DNA of 64,000 nt from Saxidomus purpurata (GCA_022818135.1 JAFMSR010000006.1:33520997-33584996), one strand, 5' to 3'. Shown: positions 23,840 to 36,762, counted from the first letter of the stretch. Notes: generated by a model from the letters alone, not told the origin. A program made the numbers and translations.

Positions 23840-26800
23840 CCTCCAAGACCACGGTTATGTAAGCATCGTCAGAGGTTATGTTTGCAACCACGTTTTCAGC
23901 AATACAGTTGTACTTATCAAACGCATTTTCATCTGTGACATTGTGTACGGTTATTGTGCTCATATTTTCACCAGCTATAACGGTGTCATTTTTAAGCCAA
24001 ATGTACCTTGGTTCCGGATCTCCAGCAACATGACAGAAAAATTGTACTTTGCTGCCATACAAGACAGTGTTATTCGTTAACCGCGTCAAAAACTTCGGGG
24101 GCTCAGCACAAAATAAGTTCATTTCAACAAGGCTATCAATGCGACTGAGAACATATTCCATAGCTACTGACATGTCTATTATTGAAGAAGATTCATTCTG
24201 AAATGTCTCGATCAATATATTTTCAAGGTCAAGAAGAGATTCCTTTATATGTGTTATATTAGGAAGATCTTCATACTCATAAAGATCATAAAAGCTTGAT
24301 ATTGAAAAGAATACACAATCTCTGAAGTCGTCACATTCGGTTTCATTATAATAGTCCCTAGTCATGCTTTTCATTGAAGTAAACCACACGCTTAAATAAT
24401 CTATAGATTCAACCGACTGTTTTTCTGTATCGACGTTTTTAACTGATATATTTACAGCAGACCGTATTTCAAGAACCAATGGGTCATCAGGCGCCGCAGA
24501 CTTCGTTTCATTTATTGCCTTATCCAGATCTTCATCCGTCATATTGTAATCCTTTGTAGCATTCTCTCTGCTTATTCCGACGTTTTCTAAGGTAACATTT
24601 GCAGTTGACGCAATGTTACTGTATCCTTGTAGCATCTTCTTCACATTTTCAATTTCCTCTGTATAAGGTTTTGAATCGTTTATTACACCCTGCAATGATT
24701 CGAATGCGTACTGCAAGAAATTCTGTATTTTTGTAATAGTATTACATTTTTCACGGAAAATTTCAACTCTGTTTTCTGCATCACTATCATCGGTACCATG
24801 AAAGCCCATGGTATTTTTTACAATGTCAATTGTTTGGTTCAAATACATTTCAGTGTTGTTAAAACTTCCTGATTCGCGTATCTTACGGAGTAACACATGC
24901 ATTCGTGACGATGCATCAAATTCTATATCTCTTCGCTTTCTTCCGCTGAAAATTCCATCGAAAATATTGATGATGGCTTTGATTGTTGCCCGTGAAGCCT
25001 GCCAAATACTCTGTAGTATGTTTTTAAAATTAATTTTTAACTTAATGTTGGTCCAGCCTAACTTAAAAGCATTGACTTCACAAAACACTTCGAAAACCGG
25101 CAAATCCTTTGTAGATAATTTGATATTAAAGCCACAGTTTCGCACATCTATTATACTTTTCAAACCGTATTCTATAACAAATTCAAGAACCTTTACAGCA
25201 GCACCTATCACATGTTTAACGGCCTCTAACGCAAGTTTTGCTGCCTCTAATATTCCCTTAGCAACCTCAAGTCCAATTTCGGCTAATTCCAGAATCCCAT
25301 CTGCTATAGCTAAAACTATACGAGATTTGTCTACAACAAATTGTGCTACTGTGACCGCCGCTTTTGCAACATCAAAAGCCAACATTACAGTTCGAACAAA
25401 AATATTTGCTAGTTCTAGAATGTAATAGGCAGCTTTTCTTATAATTCTGCATGCTATGTTCGCAGTAACACATAATGGATCAGGAAAACTTATCATACAA
25501 CTTGTAGGTCTACAGAATGGGTATGGTATGCGAAGAAACCATATTTTCTTCCAACGGATTCTGCATTTAATTCCAGGTATACAGACTTTCGAACATGTTT
25601 TGATTCTGCAAAGATTGTCAACGTCTATTTGAGCATCTTTCAATGATTCTAAAGCATTGTTTAGCGGTTTTTTAGCTGTCTCGAGTTTTTCTTTTGCAGT
25701 TTCAAGACTTTTGACTGCGTTGTCAAATATGACATTAGCTTCCATTATATCTTTTTGTTTTTCGTCTAACCAGCTTTGTGCTTTAGTTAAACCTTTCTGA
25801 GCTGATATAAGAGCAGACTGAGCTTGAGACAATCGTTCTTGCGCAGCTCCAGATATCAATTTAATGACCCTTTTCAAAGCATCTAGGTAACTACTTTGAA
25901 AGGACGAGCTAACCGTTTGTATCTGCCGCCTATTTCTTGAATTTTTAAAAATGCCTGGATATCTGTTTGAAACTAAAGCTCGCGAATGACGCTTTCTCTT
26001 TGCCTGTGCAACAAATCGACCTCGCAGGTTAAATGTAAGCTGATACCATTCTTTGCCAACCTCAGCTGTAACTTCTATCTGAGCGAGAAAACTGTCCCAA
26101 ACATTACCTTCTAAATAGAAATAAATTCCATTTCTACTGATGAAGATGTCTCCAGTTACTTTTATACCAAGCATGTTTATAAACGTTTGCAGCTGTATTA
26201 TAAATTTATCTGAACTTATGGCAAACGCTCCTCCAACTCCAAATCCTTTCTCGTAACTGAGAAATTGTCCCAAATCGTATTCTTTGGATGCTCTACCAAG
26301 AAATCGAAGAGCACTTTCACCATCAAGAAGTTGTCTGATTTCATCAAACCGACTACAGCGAAGTAAATCTCCTTCAGAATAGACTATTTCTATATCAAAT
26401 CCAGGTAAATTGAGATTGAATATATTCAAATCAAGTGAATATTTTAATCCAAAACCGGTGTAGTTCCCAGCGGATGAGATATGTTTTTGTGTTATTTCAT
26501 TGAAAACTTTTTTGAAAATTTCACTGATAAAACTAGTATGTTTGTCCAATAAATCGGTCAAATTTTGTTTTTCTTTGTCAATATTAAACTCAGTTTTGTC
26601 AGCAAAATCCGTTACAGAAGATCTAAACTTGTAGAAATTTTGACGAATGTGTTCAAGATAACCTATTAGTTCTTCAGAAGTTACTAACGATACATCAAGT
26701 AAATTTTCATTCATCATATTTCTTATTTCTACAACCGTTTGCGTCATTTCTTCCAACTTTTCTTTTAATGTGTCTGATAAAGCCATTTCAATGTTATTAA

Positions 26801-27055
26801 CAGCCTTATACAAAACAGTTTCTGTATCGCTCAAAAGAGTGTCGAGCTTAAGTATGTCGTCTTGTATGGAAATATCGACTCCGTCCTGAGAATTAACATT
26901 TTGGTCCGTTGTAACAAATGCATACAAACGATTTGTTAAGATAATCGCAAAGTTTTCAAGAAATGGTACATTTTTGAAGGGGTTTATTTCAACTAGTGCT
27001 GACATGAAGACTCCCTGTGGGTTAGATACCGTGCCACACCACTCACGAGTCGAGC
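23840..27055 (-). CDS. gene B giant exon: unrecognised region, multibasic sites, coiled coil, Cys cluster, Ig domain
   Basis: 3216 bases open throughout, phase 1-1 (acceptor TTATTCTAG, donor GAGG|GTAAGT). Counting from an in-frame Met at 27071: residues 1-350 are an unassigned mixed region; KRKR (358-361), RNRR (379-382) and RKRR (711-714) match furin-type sites; 395-490 are Ala/Gln/Lys-rich and predicted coiled coil; 488-541 hold nine Cys around KVCIPGIKCR; 545-640 are an Ala-rich amphipathic helical stretch; 730-985 are acidic with many N-glycosylation sequons; 988-1077 form an I-set-like Ig domain (C...YIWLKN...YNC). I recall similar large extracellular proteins in bivalves without a named function. 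The product is likely secreted and may be processed by convertases. Confidence 0.93.
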
Positions 27056-27227
27056 CTAGAATAATAGACATGAAACAAAAACTTCAAGTATAAAGGGTGC
27101 AAAATCACAGAAAGTACCAGATACATTATCTCTGTGAGCTGAACAAGTGTGCGAATTTATTTCAAAATCCTTCAATGCATAAGAGAGTGACAGTTTGAAA
27201 ATAAAAACTAGATGCCCACGTGCAACA

Positions 27228-27777
27228 TGTCGAGCCCGCCAGCTGTCAAAAGGACTAACTCCTTACTAAGTAGAGATAGGTCAAAATAACCTAAATATTG
27301 GATGTAACATGCATGTTGTACCACAGAAAAGTGGTCTCGATTTTACTCTACGGCAAGTAATAAAAAGTTACAATATAAGCTATTTATAGTAACAACAAAG
27401 GGAAGTAATTCTAAAAACAAGGGTAGCCCATGGTGGTGAACACTTGTACAAAGTAACATCAAAATCCATTCATGCATGAAGAAGAAATGCTCCAGACAAA
27501 GATATTCTTGACTTTGAATTTCAACCTCTAAGTGTGACCTTGACCTTAGACCTAGGGACCTGGTTCTTGCGCATGACACTCCGTCTCATGGTGGTGAATA
27601 TTTGTGCCAAGTAACATCAAAATCCTTCCATGCATGAAAAAGATATGCTCCGGACGCACGCACGCACGCACACACGGGCGCACGGACGCACGCACGCACG
27701 GACGGACGGACGCACGCACATACACCGAACCGCCAAAAGTGACAACAATGTCGAGCTCACCGCAAGCGGGCTCGACA
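27228..27777. mobile_element. non-autonomous element with TGTCGAGCCCGC terminal inverted repeats
   Basis: TGTCGAGCCCGC at 27228-27239 is the exact inverse of GCGGGCTCGACA at 27766-27777. Inside is a ~170-bp direct duplication (ATGGTGGTGAA ... GTAACATCAAAATCC...CATGCATGAA, seen at 27428 and 27588) and a CGCA/GGAC simple repeat at 27653-27722. It lies in the intron upstream of the giant exon and has no coding capacity. Confidence 0.75.
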
Positions 27778-28479
27778 AAAAACCATAAATCTGCAACTGA
27801 AAAGTTTACAGCTTCATGAAACGATCATATTCTTTTCAAACACGAGCAATCATTTACCTATTTCTTTTACTCGACTCTATTGACAGAAGTAAATGGCACA
27901 CCCCGGTCCAAAGGCACTGTTTATATGATCATAGTATAAGCAGTCAACACTTTTATCAACTTTTAATCGAATCAATATGTTTATCACATTGTTGATTGCA
28001 GGTTTTGGACATTAACATCAGGACCATTATTATCATGTGGAGCTAAGGATGCTTTTATATTCAACTTACATGTATAAAACAGCATTGTAGTGTAATATAT
28101 CATAATTTAATAATTAATGCCGACTGACTGCATACAAAGGATTTAAAATCTATTTAGCTTTCTCAATTGTCATTAATTGTGGTTTTGTTTGTATCTGTTA
28201 GAACAGACCATTATATTTTAACTTTAGGTTGTTTCCCTAAGCAATAATTAGAAAACAACAGAAGATGATTATCTCAAAATAAGGTAATATATATATCGTT
28301 ATGGTTCTTGGAATATGCACTTCCCTTTGATATACTCTCTCACTATACGTTAACAGAATACGTTCCTGCAATACCTTAAGATTTATGATCCGGACAAGAA
28401 CATGTAACAAATGGGGGTATTTCAAAAACTAGACAAGGTAGAGTCATGGTTCTTGAGCACTGCACTTTCATTAAGCTGT

Positions 28480-28620
28480 ATCAAAGTATGAAGTTCCAAG
28501 TTATTCTCAGAAGTTCCCTTTAATACTTTTGGAGTTATATTCCGGACAAAGAAGCGGGGACGGACGAACAGACGAGTTAGTTTCTATGTGCCGCCCGAAG
28601 TTCTTTCGAGGGCATAAAAA
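28480..28620. repeat. dispersed repeat end (TATGCCC family), reverse orientation
   Basis: CCGCCCGAAGTTCTTTCGAG followed by GGCATAAAA is the end also seen at 12890. GGACGGACGAACAGACGAG precedes it. Only the terminal part of the family is visible here. Confidence 0.6.
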
Positions 28621-28634
28621 TATCGACATTATCT

Positions 28635-29034
28635 AGTTTTTGTGTCGCCCTTTTAAGAAAAGGCGATACATAGGGATCGCTTTGTCTGTCGGTCCGTCCG
28701 TCCGTCACATAAACTTAACGTTGGCTATAACTTTGCCATTTCTTGAGATTTTTTCATCAAACTTTACAATTGTATTGCTTATGTCCGAAGGGTTGTGATG
28801 CCGCCAAATATTTTAGAACAAGGTCATATTTAACAGAGTTATGCCTCTATTGGTACTTTAGATTTCTTGATCAAACTTTCAGATTCTAATGCTTTTGACA
28901 AAAGGGTCATGATGCCGCCAAATTTTGTTGATCAATGTCATATTTGACAGAGTTATGCCTATTGGTACTTAGATTTTGTCACAAAATTATTTGTTATTCT
29001 GACAAAGCGTAAGAGGGCGACACAAGTGTACTAC
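28635..29034 (+). repeat. dispersed repeat with GTGTCGCCCTTTT / AGGGCGACAC ends
   Basis: It starts with TGTGTCGCCCTTTTAAGAAA and ends with AGAGGGCGACACAAG, so the termini are inverted relative to each other. Inside are the GTCCGTCCGTCCGTC block, CATAAACTTAACGTTGGCTA and two copies of a 'gatgccgccaaa' block. It is the same family as 4880-5215. It lies in an intron of gene B. Confidence 0.75.
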
Positions 29035-29086
29035 TGAACTCCCATCTAGTTTAACTAATATTTTAATCTGAAAACTTAATGATTAC

Positions 29087-29240
29087 CTCCAATGGAAAAG
29101 AAGGCACTTATAGTCGCAGTGACTAATTGTAAGGTTACCGAATATTCCTTGCCGAAAAGTTTGAATCTTATGATTGGAGAAACTGACAACTCAATGTCTA
29201 CTGTACCAGTCCATTCTTCTAGAAACATTGTAGAAATCAT
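29087..29240 (-). CDS. gene B exon: unrecognised beta-rich segment
   Basis: A 154-base exon, acceptor TCCTTTACAG and donor GGAG|GTAATC, phase 0 to 1. It encodes MISTMFLEEWTGTVDIELSV, then SPIIRFKLFGKEYSVTLQL and VTATISAFFSIGG. Alternating hydrophobic residues suggest beta strands. It is joined by phase to the giant exon. I recognise no family. Confidence 0.8.
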
Positions 29241-29341
29241 CTGTAAAGGACAAACAGAACAGTCTCATATACACTGCTAGGAAAACAATTATAAAGTATT
29301 CTTGTACATAACAACAATTTATAATACGGAAAGGTTCTCAC

Positions 29342-29453
29342 CGTTTGGGTATCACGGATTCCAATATATACATCTGCATTTCCTTCGACTGTAAAATAAC
29401 GATCATTTTTCATCAGTTTGCCACCTATCCAAAAGTCAGTCTGGGGTAACAAT
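29342..29453 (-). CDS. gene B exon: short unrecognised segment
   Basis: A 112-base exon between acceptor TTTTTACAG and donor ACG|GTGAGA, phase 2 to 0. It encodes LLPQTDFWIGGKLMKNDRYF and TVEGNADVYIGIRDTQT. The preceding exon supplies two bases of its first Pro codon. It looks like strand-turn-strand structure and has no Cys. The family is unknown. Confidence 0.8.
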
Positions 29454-30094
29454 CTGTAAAAATGACACACTCTCAGAATAACCTGTCATTCTACATTCAA
29501 AACACTTTCAGGATGGGCTATCATACACAACTGATAATTTAAAATGTTGAAGATGTTATATGAGACCCAGAATATTTGCGAGAAAAGACAATGTACACAA
29601 ACTTTCGCTGTGATATTTTAGGAGTAAGATCACATTACAAGCAAATTAAATATTGCATGTTAGGTATCAATATATAATCTTTAATTGTTATTGTGAAACT
29701 TCGTGCTAACGTTGTTTGTCAGTTTTAAAACTACCATTTCATTCAGCGTTTTAAAAAATAACCGGCGTTAGCCATAATCTTTTGACAACTTAGCATCAAC
29801 AGCTGGAAGAGAAACTATTGTTTTAATTTGTAGCGGTTGTCTTTGCAAACAGTGTTTTAATTCACACAAAACCGAATTGACTGCATAAAACACAATTAAA
29901 CCCCGTCATCACACACTTTCACATTAAGATTTACTAGTTTTCAGTACATGTAAATATATTATAAAGCAATGCCAGTTGACATTGACTATTATTATTTGAT
30001 ATGGACTTTTACATTTATAATTGACTATATACATGTAACTTGTTAACTTGATGGACACATTTGTCTCTAAAAGAAAAAATCTACTGTTACGTAC

Positions 30095-30971
30095 GGCATA
30101 AACATCTGTTCTCCATTCCAAAGTTGACGAGATGATGTATGATGCACTGCGCTTATGCCATTCACTAAAGAAATACCAATACCCCTTGGTTCAATGTGAA
30201 TATTCTGGTCTTCATTTAGTGCTCTAAACACACTCAGTTCTGATAACAAATCACGAGAGCCTTCTGGTATCATCAGGAAAACAGTCCCTCCATAGCTCTG
30301 CCAAAGGTCAACAATCAAGCAGAACTTCTTGGACTTTATTGTTTTTGGAAAGTCTACTTTGTTATCAAGAACACTTAACTTAAATCCAGTATCAAATCTG
30401 AACACAGCATATAAATTGTCTGGTAACACTGGCGCTCCAGTGCACCATGTGACGTCATCCATATTTCTGCCATATACGAGATCAGACCTTATGTCTTGAA
30501 CGGACAATATGTCTGTACTTGACTTTTCAAATTGAAGCCAGTCGGGAAGTGCCGGAAATAAGGACAGTAAGAATGTTTTTGTAAATGAGTCTTCACGGAT
30601 AAAGTCATAAAATTCATCACCTACAAGTTCAATGGATCGGCAATCTGCAGGCGTCAAATCATTATCTATGCTCGTGACCTCTGTAAAATTGTACTGCACT
30701 CCGTAGTTGAGAAAGAACTCTTTACTTCGTAAAGTGACTTCGATTCCTCGAAGTGACACCGGCAGAGAAAAGTTATTAACCTTGACAAACACGATGCCAA
30801 GTGTGTAAATGATATCGTGATTAGAGCTGAGCCTGAACCACTCGGATGTTGAGGTTAGGTATATATCTATGTCACGGTCATATGTACACTGAGCAAGACT
30901 GACAGTAGAACAGGCTTTCGGAAGGAGTTGTCTTGGGATCTGTAGACGCTCAAATACTGTAACAGCCTCTT
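30095..30971 (-). CDS. gene B exon: ~292-residue unrecognised extracellular region
   Basis: An 877-base exon, acceptor TTTTTCATAAAG (phase 1) and donor CC|GTACGT (phase 2). It encodes a beta-rich sequence with few Cys (LPKACSTVSLAQC near its start, PADCRSIEL, TWCTGAP, SKKFCLIVDLW). There is no transmembrane segment. It separates the N-terminal EGF array from the giant exon. With the two following short exons it makes a ~380-residue region, plausibly one or two folded domains, that I cannot name. The acceptor is the least certain border because it lacks a C before AG. Confidence 0.82.
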
Positions 30972-31700
30972 CTTTATGAAAAAGAAACCATCTAGTTCTA
31001 ACATTAAGATATAATCAATTATCTATTTGTTAAGTAACGAATCACTGATAGTTCATAACAAATGTTGTCCTGATAAATTCGCTACTTAAGCATAACAAAG
31101 AAATGAACTATTAATCTTACAAAGTTGAGAAAGGGAAAGTAATGCCAGATGTACAGTTTAATAGCAGACGTTGCACTATGACTTTTTCATGCCAAATTGC
31201 CTTTTATGTGTCTAGTGTCTATTTGTATAACATCCTTTACATAGTATTGTAAACTGTCCATGTTTTATTTGTTGGTTTTTGTTACGTTTTACTATTGCTT
31301 CCTTCGATACACTGAAAGCGATGGTTTGATATATTGGATGATTGATTTCATGAGATATTTTGGAATGTTTTCAGGCGTTTCCATGTAAAGATTATTATCG
31401 CATGCATTACGTTTATACATTGTTTTCATGTACATGTACATGTGAGATTTTCACAATCTGCATCCTCACAACGGTAAAAGCGATGAAATAAGTCAAAATT
31501 CCTCCCCACTACAATACAACTGAACAGTAGAACAGTCAATATATACAGGTAATACACTTTTTCTCGACAAGGGATATTCATAAAGGGGACTTAAATAGTT
31601 TAATATTGATTATCTGTTGTTCTGTGGTGGGGACAGCTTCTGACATATGGACATTGAGCTTAAGGAGATTAATACTTGACTATATACACAAATTGAATCA

Positions 31701-31705
<5 letters not shown>

Positions 31706-31756
<51 letters not shown>
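31706..31756. repeat. (AT)n microsatellite
   Basis: About 25 uninterrupted AT units in an intron of gene B. Confidence 0.95.
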
Positions 31757-31759
<3 letters not shown>

Positions 31760-32406
31760 GCTGAGCAGTCCATCCCCGGTTCTTGAAAATGTAGTGGACT
31801 CAACATTTTGGATTTCGTCATTTAGTTTAAGTAAAGGTTGTCTTTAAATGCTTACATAATGTTGTTGAAAAATTTGCGTTTCATGTTTCACACATAGTAT
31901 TTAGTATGAGAGCAAGTGTTGATTAATATCCATTTCATTGTTGTGTTTATCATTGTCTCAGTTTAATAACTCATACGTTAGTAAAATAATTCATATCGGA
32001 ATGCTTTTCTTCTGAAATGTACAGTCTCAGGTATAAAGTATGGGTTTCTTTTAAATACAATAACGATATGGTTATGTAATTCATATTACGTAATTCATTA
32101 TTATTAAGTTAACCAGCAAATACAAAACACTGAAATATAAAATACAGCTGAATGCATCTTAGAAACGCTGCAAAAATAAGATAAGATTATTTATACCATA
32201 GATATCAAATTAACAAATGTAATTGTAGCAATAAGAGATGGTATATAAAATGGCAAAATGTTTTTTTTTTGCTTAAAAAACATGCTGTATGTTGTATCAT
32301 TTTTAATCTAGACCATACAATATTATTTGTACCTACTTAAATAAATGGTGCTCCTATTTACAATGGTGTCATTTTGTTCATTTCCTACAAGTGATGAAAC
32401 AAATAC

Positions 32407-32532
32407 CTTTCAAACATGAAAATCTATCGCTTTCAAGTTCTCTACCCTCAGAACAGTTGCACGCAAAAGAGCCAATGGTATTTACACAAATGTCCTGACA
32501 ACCTCCATTCAACAATTCGCACTCATTGATAT
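32407..32532 (-). CDS. gene B exon: EGF domain 5 of the N-terminal array
   Basis: A 126-base exon, phase 1-1, acceptor ATATTCAG and donor AAAG|GTATTT. It encodes DINECELLNGGCQDICVNTI, then GSFACNCSEGRELESDRFSC: a calcium-binding EGF domain with six Cys and the CVNTIGSFAC hydroxylation pattern. It is the last EGF before the unrecognised region. Confidence 0.92.
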
Positions 32533-33331
32533 CTGAATATTAATATCAATTATTTTTAAAATGACAACTTAATAATTGTAATAATGATTATGAGAAAAAG
32601 AAGAATAAAAAGGATAATAGTGATAATAATGATAATAAAATATTTCTGACAATGATGATATTAAAACACACTATTCACATGTAAATATGTTATCTACCAA
32701 TCCGTTTATTCTGATCTGCATATCCATATCCTGTTCAAAACAACGAGCTACATGTAGCTACACATTCATTAGAGTTAGCCTTGAAGGATCGAGGTAATTC
32801 AGACTCTTACAAAACCGCAGATAGCACTGGATAAAACAAACACATAAATCTTATGTGTGAACGATTAAATTTGTGTTGATCACCAAAATGCGCAAGTAAT
32901 TCGCCAGACAAAATTACAAAGGACTTGCTCAGACTACCCCCTTCCGCCTTATTGAACTATCAAAGTAACAACAGTGATAAGGCTGTACGACCAAAGAAAA
33001 GTGCGAAAGAAAATAATCTTTTCTGTAGGATGATTGACGATGCATTAATAGAAGGCTTCAGGCGTTCTAATATTTTCAAACATCTATGCCATTCATATAA
33101 TTGTTTGTAGTACGTTACCGTAACTATATTTTCCGAATTTTGCTGTCTTTTAAATTGCTAACGTAATTGATTTCTTTGGCTTGGACATGGAAATAAAGTT
33201 AACTATCCTAAATGATTTGAAATCAAGTATGAAGAACACTTAGCATATGTTGATTAGAACAAAAGTACGAGAATTTCTTGTAACCAGTCACATCATTTAT
33301 CAACAATGAATCGATAAATTAGTGAACAAAC

Positions 33332-33445
33332 CTGTCTGACAAAGCACCCCGGTAAAACCTGCTTCACATGCACACGAAAACGATCCCAGACCGTCGATAC
33401 AGGAGCCTCCATTTTGACATGTAACAACTTCACAGTCGTCTACAT
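33332..33445 (-). CDS. gene B exon: EGF domain 4 (short, Notch-like)
   Basis: A 114-base exon, phase 1-1, acceptor AACACTAG and donor ACAG|GTTTGT. It encodes DVDDCEVVTCQNGGSCIDGL, then GSFSCACEAGFTGVLCQT. The CQNGGSC and GFTGVLC spacing is the short EGF type seen in Notch and fibropellins, unlike the fibrillin-type repeats in the rest of the gene. The calcium-binding residues and CIDGLGSFSC are kept. Confidence 0.92.
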
Positions 33446-33691
33446 CTAGTGTTTTTGTTTTCAAAGAAAATACATGTTATAAATTCTGTCCATTATACTT
33501 TATTTACGCTTTCTCGTCCATTGTAATTTCAATAGGTTAACATGCATCACGATAAAAAGGGAGCATTTGTAAGTAGTGAAGGCTATATTTAAGAGTAAGT
33601 AAGCCAGTACATAAGATAAAAAATATTTGTGAAATTGGTATAACGGATGACAATTAGAAATTATGAAACCATTATACATGTAAAAACCTAC

Positions 33692-33814
33692 CAATGCAGG
33701 TGTTATCATCGTGATTACGAGAGTATCCGTTGTTGCAACTGCAGCTGTATGAACCATCTGAATTAGTACATTTCTGACTGCATCCAGACGTTTGTTCAGT
33801 GCATTCGTCGATGT
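33692..33814 (-). CDS. gene B exon: EGF domain 3
   Basis: A 123-base exon, phase 1-1, acceptor TATTCAAAG and donor ATTG|GTAGGT. It encodes [16 protein letters not shown], then [16 protein letters not shown] and DDNTCIG, a complete calcium-binding EGF with the hydroxylation pattern. There is no close duplicate in the window. Confidence 0.92.
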
Positions 33815-35749
33815 CTTTGAATAGAAAAAATAGACATATTATCAGTAAAGTGAAGTACATTTAAATACAAACGGGCTACTAGCACCTTAGAGCATTGAAA
33901 TTGACCCCGTTCTGTCAGGTCCCCAACCTCTGGCCGGGATAATTTTTTCACCTAAGTACATCTATTACAAAATATATGGTTGTTATCCTTGAATGTTCTA
34001 AAAATTCAAAATGTTTGCTAATTTGCCTTATATATACAAGATGTAAATGTTTTCCATGTGGAAAGCACGTACATGCCTACGTATCAACTCGTGTTTACCC
34101 GTTTTGTATCAATTACACATGTTACCAATGCCTGCCGATGCAGAAGGTTCATGTATTTTTATCAGTTTCTTTTAGAAGATGCGATAGGGCATGTTTGATA
34201 GCGGTTGTCTGATACGACGTTGGTTTACGCGGCAATCAATAGCTTTTCATGAAGAAAATCAGCACTAGGCGGATTGCTTCCGTGTTGATAGATAAAAAAG
34301 TAGTATACTGAGTGGAACGTCAGTCAACGTCATTCTGAATTCGATGACGCTCGGCGCTCGACGCCCTGTTGTTGCATGTTTGCGATGTTATTGCAAGTGA
34401 CTTGAATGTCCTATGAACAAACGGAATTAAATTTTCAATGTTGTCAGAATCGAGATTAAATATTGAATTTTATGTTGTGGTTCTCGAAAACAACTTTCTT
34501 TTCTGTTGCAACATATCAGACATCGGCGTAGTTTCGGGTGGAATTCTGTCGGCAGCAGAGAACATCTGGTAATGTCATATACTTGACCCTATCATAATAT
34601 GTATGTTTTATCATCTCTCATGTGTTCGTACTTGAGTAATTAGTGAGCAGAGAAGTTTAATAATAGCTCGCATTTTCTTTTATTCTAACTACGCCATCTT
34701 CGCAATACATCAATTACAAACTTTTGTATTCTTATCTGTTCTAACGGAAAGGAGAATGACCTTTATATGTTGGAAAATGGCGCATGTGACATAATGTGTT
34801 TTATCTACCCATCATTTAATTGAAATACATTTTGTAAGTAGGACGAATTTTCTATTTTGCAAATTGCTTTAGTAACAACCGATATATAGTACGGAAGATT
34901 GGGCATAGGCGGTGGAGCTGGAACCATTGTTGCTATTACGAAACGGCGACATCATAACTAGGGTATGAACCCTTTTACTTATTGACGTCATAAAAGAGTC
35001 ACATGTGTATCGTTAAAGTGTGAGTGACGCGCCTATCCCTGAAAATGACTTGAGCTTTATCGAAAAAAATAACTCTTCATATTTTGTTTAGTTATTAGAT
35101 TAGAACTAAAAAAGTCTTGGATTCTTTTATGATCCTTATCGAATTGGAGAATAAGCTCTGGCTCTGTACTGTATAAGTTTACCGTAACTATTTGGAATGA
35201 AATTTAGACTATAGCTATCATGTTTCTTATAATGGACGGTGCTAAACGTTAAAAATTATGCTTGTACGATTCTTTTTTTTTTTCACTTGACTAGAAAGCA
35301 CATGTTCCTTATACACTCTTACAAAACTTATTTATCCTCAAAGGAAGTTGTTGATCCTCAAAATCGACCGCAGATGATACATTCAGAGAAATCAAAGCTG
35401 CCACCGTACTGAACAGAGATACCGTGCTAAAAGGTTAAACAACTGAAGGTTGGTCAACCTTCTAACACACCTTACTTACCAAGATACACATGAATTGCAA
35501 ATATATATATTTCTTATCGTGATTTGTATTGTGACTTTGCAGTAAATACAAAAGACGCTACCTTAAAATAGAATACTACAAACTATGCGTTTTATAATGT
35601 TCGTTCCGAAAACACTAAACCGTTTTCTTCTGCCCTAGGTTGGGAATGCAAAACGTCTTATTCTCTGTGTCGTAGTTTAACAACAGTCATATATACAAAG
35701 ACACCGAATATATCATATCTGAATATCATGATTGAGTTAACGAACGAAC

Positions 35750-35884
35750 CTTGACATTCATTTCTGGTCATACTGCTTCCGTCTACCATTCTGTAGCCGC
35801 TGAAACACTCACATCTGTAGGAACCAGCTTGATTTATACAGATGTGATCGCAGTTGCCATTGTTTACGTCACACTCATCCAAAT
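35750..35884 (-). CDS. gene B exon: EGF domain 2
   Basis: A 135-base exon, phase 1-1, acceptor TTTCACAG and donor CAAG|GTTCGT. It encodes [20 protein letters not shown], then GSYRCECFSGYRMVDGSS and MTRNECQ. The last inter-Cys loop is four residues longer than in the other repeats here. It differs from the exon at 38523 at only five residues. Confidence 0.93.
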
Positions 35885-36762
35885 CTGTGAAATATATGAT
35901 GAATATATAGATCATCATAAGTAAGGTTTCATGACAATCCTTCAAAGCGGTTCCAAAAACATAACAACAGTCCTAATCAATGTGGACCGCTTAACTGTAA
36001 TCTATCCAAGGGACACTTCAAGTACATTTAACTCCGTATATAACGAATCCGGATTAAACTAAAATCCGGATATAAGGAACTACACATTTCTACACTTAGG
36101 AGGTATTTTCCATTGAATATTTCGGACCACCTGTAAATGACATCACTAACCCTAAGCCTTAGGTGGAATAAATGAATACGGAATGAAATAATGTGCACTC
36201 GTCCGGACGTACTTTGTGAAGTTATCCATTCTATTGAAGTATCTATAAAGTTATTTAAAGAACAGTTTTATATGTTATTGCATATAACGTATATGCTTAA
36301 ATACTGTCGATTTCATGAATATTTTTTAATAAATTTTGCATTTGATTTGGACTGGTTTGCAATATATATTCGAATTTTATCTGCAAAATTAGGTAGAAGA
36401 TTTGTTTTACTAACAACTTGAAAATGTTATAGGAACTACTGATATATAGAACGGACGGATGGGCATAGTTGGTGGAGCTTGAACCACGTTAGTATTATGC
36501 AAAGACGACGCCATATCTAGGTCAAGGACGCATAAACCGATTTTCTGATCTCGTGAGTAATGTGCTTGTCTTAAAAGTGTGCATGACGGGCCGATCCCTG
36601 AAAATGACGTTTGAAACGTATCTAGAAGGGGATAACTCATTATTTTGTTTTTGTTGAGTCATACGAAAAAGAACCTAAGTTCAAACTGGCAAAACTATGC
36701 AACACCTTACTGCATACACACATAAACTGTGCCTTGTATACAATGTATCTATTATTGATGGT

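Noticed and set aside
24808..25425. 205-residue plus-strand frame inside the giant exon
   Set aside because: Antisense shadow of the minus-strand coding sequence, without splice sites or known motifs.
27604..27819. Plus-strand frame with repeated Thr-His-Gly-Arg
   Set aside because: Translation of the CGCA/GGAC simple repeat in a transposable element.
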